From Akanthomyces muscarius (Eukaryota > Ascomycota > Sordariomycetes > Hypocreales > Cordycipitaceae): a stretch of DNA of 64,000 nucleotides. Positions 35,240 through 43,783 of the stretch are shown here, one piece after another. Within the stretch, counting starts at the first letter, position 1, and each line of letters begins with the position of its first letter. The notes below the pieces were generated by a model. That model did not search any database. It worked only from the letters and a program-made list of their open reading frames with translations, and was not told the origin of the DNA. A program made the translations under genes and the position numbers. The stretch spans positions 1,798,001-1,862,000 of the forward strand of contig NC_079242.1 in NCBI RefSeq assembly GCF_028009165.1, written 5' to 3'.

Positions 35240-36142
35240 TCATGTCTCGGCAAACTCGTAGTCCCGGGTCGAGTCCTCCACCGCAAGCTCAATCTTGCCC
35301 TCGAGGAGCTCCTTGCCGGCCACGCGCACGCCAGCGCGCACCTTGTCGCCGTGGACCGCGGGGCCGACGCCCGCTGGCGTGCCCGTCAGCACCACGTCGC
35401 CGGGCTGCAGCGTCATGACCCGCGAGATGTCGCTGAGGATGCGCGGGATCTGGAAGATCATGAGGTTGGTGGACCCCTTCTGCCTGACCTGCCCGTTGAC
35501 CTCGAGGAACAGCTCGACGTCGTGCGGGTCGGCAATGGCGTCCTTGGGGATGACGCCGCTCATCGGCAGGAACGTGTCGAAGCCCTTGGCAATGTCCCAG
35601 GGGAGGCCCTTGCGCTTGGCCTCGTTCTGGGTGTTGCGCGCCGTCATGTCAATGGCCACGGCGTACGCTGGGGAATATATTCTTCCGTTAGCCGATGTGT
35701 GGTTTTCTTTGCATCAGGTGAGCACGGAAAAGAGCAAGTTTTTTTTTTCGTACCCTTGATGGCGTCCATGGCACCTTGGAGGTCGTTGGGCTTCAGGTCG
35801 CGCACGAGCTTGCCAATGACCAGCGCCAGCTCAACCTCAAAGTGCATGTCGACGCCCTTGGGGCGCACGCAGGGGCCCTCGCCAGGGAGCAGCATCGACG
35901 ACGTCGGCTTGAGGAAGAAGAAGGGCTGCTTGGGCTTGGCACTGGACAGCTCCGCAATGTGGTCACTTCAAATATAAAAGAAGAAGAAACGCAGTCGTCA
36001 GCTCCAAAAACTTGCCATCTCCGTTTGTTGGTTTTGGGAGAGCTCACGCGTAGTTGCGGCCAATGCAGACAACCTTGCCGGCCTGCTTCAGGATCGAAGC
36101 CTGAGGGCCCATCGTGGCCATGGTCCGTCGTAGCGCAAACAT
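35240..36142 (-). CDS. FAHD1-type fumarylacetoacetate hydrolase-family enzyme
   Basis: Probable acylpyruvase/oxaloacetate decarboxylase (FAHD1 group), usually mitochondrial. Exons 36142-36048, 35965-35754, 35667-35240; 244 residues. Family signatures are CIGRNYADH, FFFLKPTSSML, DMHFEVELALVIGK (metal-binding E-x-E), FDTFLPMSG and LTGTPAGVGP. The start MFALRRTMATMG was chosen for its position just before GKVVCIGRNYA. The frame stays open upstream to an ATG at 36352, and that extension is Arg/Ser-rich, so a longer mitochondrial form is possible. Chain length fits FAHD1 rather than the larger tyrosine-pathway FAH. Adjacency to BNA1 does not make a pathway link. Confidence 0.9.
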
Positions 36143-36767
36143 GATGAAGGGCGCGGAAATGAAGGAAGCGTAGCACAAGTGGAAGATTGCAATTGAATGC
36201 CTGTCTGTGTCTGGCCGTTCTGTTACGCGACGTGACGAGGCGCCGAGGATGGAGAGAGCTCCCCTTCGGACATGGGGTCGGAGCAGCCTCGGTGGGGACC
36301 CTCCACGATCCGAGGCCAAGCCGCCCATGGCCGTGATAATTGTCAGCAGCAAATGTTCTTCTGTGCGTCATTATTCTTCTTGACTGTTTGGCGTTGCGGC
36401 ATTGAGATTTCTTGCGTTATATAATTGGCCCATGCGAGCCTTTTTTAATCAAATAGTCATGTGTCCTGAGAGGAGAGGCAGTTGCTGTACTGGCGGGTAC
36501 TAATCATGGTGACTAGCGCGGCCGAAATTTATAGAGTCACCTAGAAGCATCGTCTTGACCAAAGATAACAAACAGCAAGCAGCAAACGTCTTTTGCGGTG
36601 GTAAAATGAGACGCATATAGTCTATCGTATGCTTTCAGCAAACGCTATGTCCTTCATGCCATGCTAAATGACCGAAACTCTATGCTCCTTAAAATAATGC
36701 CCCAACTCCATGCCTGTAAAAAAAATTGAACCAAGTCGCCCTTCTCCTCCACATGACTCCATACATT
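36143..36767. other. intergenic between FAHD1-type gene and CUL3 (3' end)
   Basis: Upstream region of the FAHD1-type gene and 3' flank of CUL3. No coding exon beyond a possible in-frame N-terminal extension of the FAHD1-type protein up to 36352. Confidence 0.45.
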
Positions 36768-39459
36768 CTATGCCACATAGCGGTACACTCCCGGTGCATC
36801 TTCTTCATCTGGCCGCTCGAGGTAGTCCCGGCTGATCAAATCCTCTATGCGGCGCTTGATGAACGGCACTTCTGGCTTGAACCGAGCTGCTAGCTGCGAC
36901 AAGACTTCGTTAACAAGCTGCGTGTGGCTCAGCTCCTTTCGTGACCTGTACATGATAGCATTAGCAAGTTATTCATCATTCCGGATGGGCGGCTGTCACG
37001 TACTTCATAATTCGCACAATCGCAGCATCAATGATGTGTGCTCGTGTTTCGTTGTTCTTCTCCTCAGTCGTAGATCTCTCAGACGCATCTTCGACCTTGG
37101 AAACGGCATTGATGATGGGCGCCTTGATTCGAACAGTCTTGCTCTGGAACGATGAATTGAACGAAAAATTGTCCGACGACTTGATGGATTTTGTGAGCGG
37201 ATCTTTGAGGAGGACTCGCGACTTGGGCGCCACAGCAATCGCTGTCAAAGTTCGCATTAAATCAGCCGTCGAGATTGCAGTCTTTGCTTGAATCTCCTCA
37301 AATGAAAGCTGCTCATCGTCAGGCAGACCGTTGAAAAGCATCATGACAACCATAGCATAGGTTGGTACATTAATCTCGTAACGTCTTTCCTTTGCGAGGG
37401 CACCAGACTTTCCTGGCATCGCCGGGAACGTGCAGCGCACATCAGCACTGCCCGTTGACCCAATCCAGGTGAGCTTTCTTCCGTTTCTCGACGACAGATA
37501 GAATTGCTCAAAGCTCGTTTGCAGCCTTTCGATTTCTGGCGGGTAGTTGCAAGTGATGCGAGAGCCCTCTCCGATCTGTGCAGTACGGCCCATAACATCT
37601 TGTGGCCAGTAATTCATGGTCAAGACATTGATGTTCAGCTCGGTCTTCCTACTTCCGTCTCCCGATGTACGAACATGGTTGCGGTATTCTGTAGTAAGCT
37701 CTGCCGAGGTAACCAGATCTCGGAACATGCCTTCCAGCTTCGAAGTAAACTGTTGGCCAAACTCCTGTCTCATTTTCAGAATGAGTTGGTTCTCAACATC
37801 GTGGCTCTCTGACTTGCTGTGGAGCAGTCGGCGGGCAAGGTGGCGCTGATAATATGTCTGGAACAAATCTTTGTCCTGAAGGTAGCGGATAAGAATAATC
37901 GCCTTGTCCAAGATCACGTCTATTTCCAGTTCCGACTTGCCACGAATCCCCTTCTTCATATTTTCATCAATGAATAGTGACACGTACTCGGAGCTTCGGG
38001 AAAATAGATTGATAAACTCGGAGAAGCTTTTGCCTAGAGCTGTCTGGATCAGCAAATCAGAACCAAAGCAGTTGGTGCACATCGTGTCGAATTTGTCTCG
38101 GAGATTTAAAACGTCGTCAACCCATTTGATGGCTGCCGCGGTCTGCTGAGAAGCTGCCGGAAGCGCCTTTGGCTTCTCACCCTTTTCAACTACACCCTCT
38201 TCGCCTTCGGGTGGCGCAGAAAAGTCGGTGTTTTGGAGAGCCTTTTCGATATCGAGCCCTAATTCGATAACACGTTTTTGCAAGATTGCCTGTAGAGAAG
38301 TCATATTCTTGTCAACTCGTACGACAAGATTGTACAAAATTGACAGCTCCTCGGACTTTTCATTGTCGATCATCCATCGCAAACCACTGCCTTCCATGTT
38401 TAGAAATTCATCCAGATTCTTCATGATGAGTTGCTGGTCGATAACGGATGTGACTTTTGTTTCGGTTTCGGGTTCAATTGTAGTCCCACACCGGTCTTTT
38501 TCTTCCTCTAGACGTTTTTGTGTGTGCCGCAACCATCGACACGCATCCGCCACTTGCAGTAGCTCTTGGCACTCGCGGCTGTAAAAGTCTTGACTATTCT
38601 CGAGAAAGCGCGGTTCGAACAATGTCAAGTACAGCTTCGTCAATTCGTTTTCGTCTTCGGCTTCGTACAGGCTGCTGAGCATGCGGCTGCAGCTGCGGAT
38701 GAGATTTCGATCGATAATGTCGCCCTCGCGCTCCATATCAATTTGATCAAGCATCACTGCGATGAGAATATCAACAACCAAGCTTTGCGAGTTCTTATTC
38801 AGGCACGAGCGTAGAATGTTGTCTCGGAATAGTGCAATTGTGGTCGAGAAAATGGGAACTCTGTGCAGCTCCTGTTGGATGTAGCCGCGGTCCAGATACA
38901 TGAGGATATCGGCCGTCATGTTCATTGACATATTGTGGTCTTCCCAGGTATCGCGAAGTCCCTTGAGGAACTTTTCGCCGGTTTGGCGTCGTTCGTTTAC
39001 GGATGTTGCGCCGCCTTTGTCAACTCCCACGTTGATGAGGCTGTTGGTGAACAGCGCCTTAATCTTTGGGATAACATTCTCGGCGAACCAATCCTCTTCA
39101 AATTCTTTGACGCGTTCGTAGAGAACGTCGCCCTTCTTCTTGAGGACAATCTTGTAGGCGGCTCGGTAGAGTTCTTCGAAGGACAGTCTGCCACAGCTTT
39201 TGTTGTGTATATCGCGTAGAGCTTCCTTGAGCATATTCCAGCATGACTCAAAATCGGCTCCTTCACCGGCGCCGTTGGGCTAGATTGAGACGCCGTTAGC
39301 ACACATTGCTCGCTAGTCAAGAGTCCCGCGGGCTCGCTAATATTGGTGGCAGCCTGACAACGGTTTCAGCCATGTTGATGGTGGGGCACATACTCGAGCA
39401 ATTCGACGAGGCGGACGGATGCGCCCTCTCGCGCCAGCGGCCCCCCGCCCAGAGATCAT
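36768..39459 (-). CDS. CUL3: cullin-3, scaffold of a CRL3 ubiquitin ligase
   Basis: Scaffold linking BTB adaptors to RBX1 and E2. Exons 39459-39394 (22 codons), 39279-37004, 36945-36768; 839 residues. The opening exon encodes the basic RGRIRPPRR motif, then after the splice DFESCWNMLKEALRDIHNK, typical of CUL3. Cullin repeats fill residues 30-450. The cullin-homology domain follows with IRYLQDKDLFQTYYQRHLAR, and YWPQDVMG further on. The neddylation motif IVRIMK is directly before the last intron, and its Lys codon (AA|G, residue 781) is split by that intron. The winged-helix end closes with YRYVA, matching the CUL3 C-terminus. Introns are 114 and 58 nt. Confidence 0.96.
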
Positions 39460-40037
39460 GATGGCGGCGATTGCAGTTGTCGGAGCAGCCTTGTGTCGTG
39501 AAAGCGTGTTGGGCGGAGATGTGTGCTAGGCGGCGGAACCAGATGGTGGGGGTTATCCGGAGCACGAGGGTAAGAGTGTCGGCGTTTCGCTGATTTTTTT
39601 GCAGATTATGTACAATATCACGTCCCTTTTGTGCACTGTGCAGCCTCCGACGGCAAACAGCAAAAGGATGTGCAGCAAACGAAGCTCTCGCGTCCGTCAG
39701 TGGCGAGTCGAATTGTTCACAGTGCCGCACTTATTAGAGAGTCGAGCAATCCCGATGTGGGGCGCTGCTCAGTGGCTCGTGCCCCTGTCAAAACGGTATC
39801 GATAAGGCAATAAATAGCTGCCAAAAAGTGAACAGCTTCCCACCAGTAGAATCACGTGTAGGCAGCAAACGCCAGGTCACGTGCGCTTAACTCTGAGCTT
39901 TCGAGGCTTGTTTTTTCGGCGGGCAATCAACGCCAGTCGGCCTGCAGCTCCACCGATTGAAGACAGGCGACAAGCATTGCGCGGGACCTGTACTGAGCGC
40001 TCGAATATTGAACTGTCTTTCGGTAAAATCTGTCACG
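39460..40037. promoter_or_regulatory. bidirectional promoter of CUL3 and SMD1
   Basis: About 580 nt separate the divergent start codons of two essential housekeeping genes. No TATA box is obvious on either side. Confidence 0.45.
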
Positions 40038-40591
40038 ATGAAGCTCGTAAGGTATGTGAAAGCTTTCTTAGGCGCTCCAAGGCGACCAGGTTCTGCAAGC
40101 GACTATCTGAACTAGATGTCACCGCAGTCTCTCCAGACCAAAGCTAACTTCCCGCGACTAGATTTTTGATGAAGTGCGTCAACGAGCCGGTCACTATTGA
40201 GCTCAAGAACGGTACGTTTGAAATGGTTGCATGCAAAGGACGGCCGCTAGCGCATCGCAACGCGGATGATTACGACTAACACACTCTCGATTTAGGCACC
40301 ATCGTCAACGGCACCATTTCGTCGGTGACACCCCAGATGAACACTGCCCTGCGCACCGTTAAGATGACGCCCAAGGGTCAAGAACCCATCTCTCTCGATA
40401 CGATGAACATTCGCGGCTCGACTATTCGCTACTTTATCCTCCCCGACTCGCTCCCTCTGGACACGCTATTAGTCGACGACGCACCCAAACCCAAGAACAA
40501 GGCCCGCAAGGAGGCTGAGCGCGCCACTCGTGGACGGGGTGGCCCCCGAGGACGCGGTCGCGGTCGCGGTCGTGGCCGTGGTCGTCCTTGA
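40038..40591 (+). CDS. SMD1: small nuclear ribonucleoprotein Sm D1
   Basis: Core Sm-ring subunit of U1, U2, U4 and U5 snRNPs. Exons 40038-40051 (14 nt), 40162-40211, 40296-40591; 119 residues, the normal SmD1 length. Sm1 is [20 protein letters not shown]. Sm2 includes [17 protein letters not shown]. The tail is a Gly-Arg repeat ([14 protein letters not shown]), the substrate for symmetric Arg dimethylation in other species. The first exon is only four full codons plus two nt, and intron 2 interrupts the KNG turn of Sm1. Identification is firm. Confidence 0.97.
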
Positions 40592-41085
40592 ACGGGCTGT
40601 TGAGCGGAGGACTGGATGTTCTTTCGGTTGGGGGGGGGAGAAGAGGGCAATGACGGCGAAAGCAGCGAAAACCGAAAGAAGATTGATGGAACATAAGAGA
40701 GGCGGCTACCACCAGCTCAATGACGCTTACGGTTTGCGCGCCAATTTCCGAGGAAGCGAGCATGCAAGATAGCAAAAGGGCACAACCGCTTTCCCTCTCT
40801 TTCTCTCAAGCAATCACGACCAAAAGATTCAATGGGTTTTCGATGGATAAGGCGTTTCGGGATGTTTGGCCATGTTAAAAGACGCACAAAAAGCCGTGTA
40901 CTCATTTACTCTACGGGTCTTGATGAACCTGTCGCTTTTTACACTTGTTTAGGCAGAAGAGAAGACTAACTGATATCATGTCAAATGTCAGACTTGAAAA
41001 CGTGAACTACAACTTTTGTGTCATCAACTCGTAATATTTATGCCAGCTATGTACAAGGGGGCTTGTCCTTTGAAGAACCAGTGTT
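40592..41085. other. intergenic between convergent SMD1 and MTQ2
   Basis: 3' flanks only; a G9 run occurs near 40631. No gene seen. Confidence 0.5.
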
Positions 41086-41862
41086 TTACTCGATCGCATC
41101 ATTCCATATCCTCACAACTTGAAGCTTTTCCCAACCCGCCGTTTTGCCGCTCGACCCTACTGTCTCAGCCTTCCAGCCTTCACCGAGCTGCTCTGGTACC
41201 CTGCTCTTCACCAGGTCCGGCTTGTTCTGCGCACACAGCAATACATATGCGCAGCCACGTGTCGACAGAATCCTCCCCAGATCCGGAAGCAGCCTGTCCG
41301 TCGTCTCCATGCCGTCGGCGCCGCCGGCGTAGGAGAGGGCCAGCAGGTACGAGTCGTCGTCAAATGACGGGTCCGCGGCCGCCGGCCGCGGCACCTCTGG
41401 CGAGAACGCGTCGGGCCGCTCGGGCATCTCCGACGTGGGCACATACGGCGGGTTGAAGATGAGGACGTCGACGGCGCCCCGGCGGAAGCACGAGGTCAGG
41501 TCGGCCATGCTGGAGCCGAGATACGTGCCGCTGCGGTTCGAGGTGGCGGCCCGCTCGTCGGCGGCGGCCTTGCGCACCGTGGCGACGGTGGCGCGGCACG
41601 CGTAGGCGTTCATGTCGACGCCCGCGGTGAGGATCTCGGGCCTGCCAAAGATGGTCTGGCTCTGGGCGTGGACGAAGCCGAGGACGACGCCGGAGCCGGT
41701 GCCAATCTCGACGATGAGCGGCGCGGGATGGGCGAAGCGGTTGGTGAGAAAGGCGCACTCTGTCGGGGAGGAGAGCGTGTCGAGGAGGAGGAACGAGTCT
41801 TCGGCGGGCTCGTAGACCCGCTCGTAGGGAACATGCGAGGTGTCTGGTGTAGGCAACATCAT
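41086..41862 (-). CDS. MTQ2: eRF1 glutamine methyltransferase (HemK2/N6AMT1)
   Basis: SAM-dependent enzyme that methylates the Gln of the GGQ motif of release factor eRF1, acting with TRM112. Single exon, 258 residues. Motif I EIGTGSGVV is at residues 52-60, the acidic loop GVDMNAYA at 81-88 and the N5-glutamine methyltransferase signature NPPY at 137-140. The N-terminal VYEPAEDSFLLLDTL is typical of the HemK2 group, as opposed to the longer mitochondrial HemK. Two ATGs are in tandem at the start. It is GC-rich like PEX10. Confidence 0.94.
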   Translation of the reverse strand: MMLPTPDTSHVPYERVYEPAEDSFLLLDTLSSPTECAFLTNRFAHPAPLIVEIGTGSGVVLGFVHAQSQTIFGRPEILTAGVDMNAYACRATVATVRKAAADERAATSNRSGTYLGSSMADLTSCFRRGAVDVLIFNPPYVPTSEMPERPDAFSPEVPRPAAADPSFDDDSYLLALSYAGGADGMETTDRLLPDLGRILSTRGCAYVLLCAQNKPDLVKSRVPEQLGEGWKAETVGSSGKTAGWEKLQVVRIWNDAIE

Positions 41863-42189
41863 GTATCTTGTAGTTGGGTATGGGAGGATGTAAGAGGGTT
41901 AATGTTGAAAATGTTGTAGATGAAGAGTCGTATAAGTGGGGCACTCGTTGACCTCGACTTACACGATGTGCTGCGAAGAAGATGTGAATAGAATTTCATG
42001 ACTGTTGTCGTAGCAGTATTCCTTTGACCAAGAATTTGCAGTTCACTTGCCATCAAAATGACTTCCGTCATTTGCCGCGTGCCATTGCCGTGATTCTCGC
42101 CCCGTAGCCTTCCTGGCAAAGCAGCCAAAGATTCCAATGCGCACCATATTTGTCCCTGCCCAGGCGAGTACGCTGCAACAAGCTCAATA
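41863..42189. other. short intergenic interval upstream of MTQ2
   Basis: About 330 nt holding the MTQ2 promoter and the 3' flank of the CaaX-protein gene. No coding sequence seen. Confidence 0.5.
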
Positions 42190-42567
42190 TCAAAGAATTG
42201 CACACCCATTCTTTGCGCTCCCCAGTCTCAAATCGACACCCCAGTTTCCTTCAGGATCCGCTGCATCCTTTCCCCAGGTGAAGCCCCATCCCATGTCATG
42301 CACCAGGCGGGCCACGTTCGGGTCATATGCGCCGCGCAGATCGCAATGCGGGCAGAGCCGCGTCTTGGTCTTGTAGAATTTCGGCTTGGGCTTCACGCGT
42401 CCGCCGCGGATGTTGCCAACATGATTGCCCGTGACGGGATTCACGGCGACGACGGGACCTGCGAAGCTCGGGCAGTTGGTGAAGCCCATGTAGGGCAGAC
42501 AGGGCTCGGTGACGACGGCCCAGGTGTGGCTACACTGGAGGTGTTTGAAGTAGGTAACAATGCACAT
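42190..42567 (-). CDS. small CxxC protein ending in a CaaX prenylation box
   Basis: Function not recognised. Single exon; the start MCIVTYFKHLQC gives 125 residues. An upstream in-frame ATG (42627) would add a 20-residue Lys-rich tract that looks like translated leader, so it is not preferred. Cysteines come in pairs or near pairs (residue 2 with 12, 23 and 32, and CPHC near residue 74), suggesting a small zinc-binding fold with His in CSHTW. The chain ends in NGCAIL, a C-a-a-X box with Leu last, which predicts geranylgeranylation and membrane attachment. The segment DMGWGFTWGKDAADPEGNWG looks conserved-like (Trp/Gly rich). It probably belongs to an uncharacterised fungal family; prenylation is an inference from the last four residues. 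Confidence 0.72.
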   Translation of the reverse strand: MCIVTYFKHLQCSHTWAVVTEPCLPYMGFTNCPSFAGPVVAVNPVTGNHVGNIRGGRVKPKPKFYKTKTRLCPHCDLRGAYDPNVARLVHDMGWGFTWGKDAADPEGNWGVDLRLGSAKNGCAIL

Positions 42568-43783
42568 TGTTCCTTTTTTTCTTCTTTTTTTCTTCTCTTT
42601 TTCTTGGTTGTTTGTCTTTCTTCTCATGTGATGTTCTGGCCGGGCTGCGAGGCTTTTGAAGTGTTGCCTTGATCACCACAAGTAGCACGGTTCTCATTTG
42701 GTGCTGCCTGTGGCGGTGTACGCTCGCATGTCTGCCTAGCAGTGAATCACAGAGGCGACACGTATATTGCGCGTGAGTAAAATGTGATGTTTAATTTAAT
42801 TATTTTGTCAAAATTCATTGGTAAAAATTCGGCGGTTTAATAGTATTTGGTTCTACGGTAACTCAGCTCGTCAAGGAGGTACCTAAAACTACAGTGGCGT
42901 CAGTGCTTGCTCTGTACACGTTTAGTTATTAGCATCAACTGGCTGAGGTAGCAAGGACCGCCTTCAATACATCTCTCGACTCTCCTGCGCCAGTCTAGGC
43001 ATCTTTTTTTTTCAAACTTGTTATAGAGAGGTTTTTGAGAACCACGAGTCATTTCGCCGAGTCCACGGTCTCTTCAACGTTGGCAGCCTCTAGTCCTTTC
43101 ACCGTCTTGGTCCAAGTTTGTATCGGTGAACACAGGTGCTGACTTGGAGACGAGGGAGGGAGATAACGAACATGTCACGGCAGGGTGGACTTTCCAAGAC
43201 ATTTGCCGGCAGAATAAGCACAAAGACATGGTCGATGACAACACCGCACACCTTCTTTTCATATTTCTTTTTTTTTAGCAACCCCCGGAAGCCAGTAGAC
43301 AGGGCCAGGGCTTGGACGCTGCAGTGCATGGTTTACATGGCACCATTCCGAGAGCGGATGTCTTCAATGCGCTGTCGTGTGCCTTGGCCCTCGTCGTTAC
43401 ACAATGAGCCACGTCCCTCGGAAGCTCGTACCAACGTTTGAAGCTACAATTTATTTTGCCTTCCGAAATGTAAATTCAACTCGAAACTATGTAGCATGCC
43501 GATGCGGACGGCCGCACCACGTGAGAAGCGCCGTTTGCTGTTTGCTGCTGTGAATACGCTCACTAAACACAACACAGTGGGTCACCGCCGCGGGACGGCG
43601 TCCCGGTGTCACCATTCGCTTAGTATGTATAAAAGGACCATTGTGTCCTCGACAAAATTTCCGCACTCACTTTTCCAGTCCGAGACTCTCATTCGCTTCC
43701 CGGAACATCCTATCTGGTTTCTCTTAAGAAAATCATCAAAAGAGTCTTCATTCGCAGTGCCATTGCGCTGCGCAGCGTACACC
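42568..43783. other. intergenic, promoter region of the S9 peptidase gene
   Basis: About 1.2 kb between divergent genes. It is AT-rich near 42780-42850. A TATA box stands at 43628. The peptidase reading frame remains open upstream of the chosen start, back to 43496. Confidence 0.5.
43628..43635 (+). promoter_or_regulatory. TATA box of the S9 peptidase gene
   Basis: TATAAAAG lies 156 nt before the chosen ATG at 43784. As transcription should start downstream of it, it argues against the in-frame ATGs at 43496 and 43625. Confidence 0.6.

Noticed and set aside
34294..36142. BNA1 and the FAHD1-type gene as a metabolic cluster
   Set aside because: The products act in unrelated reactions and the genes are convergent; proximity alone does not support a cluster.
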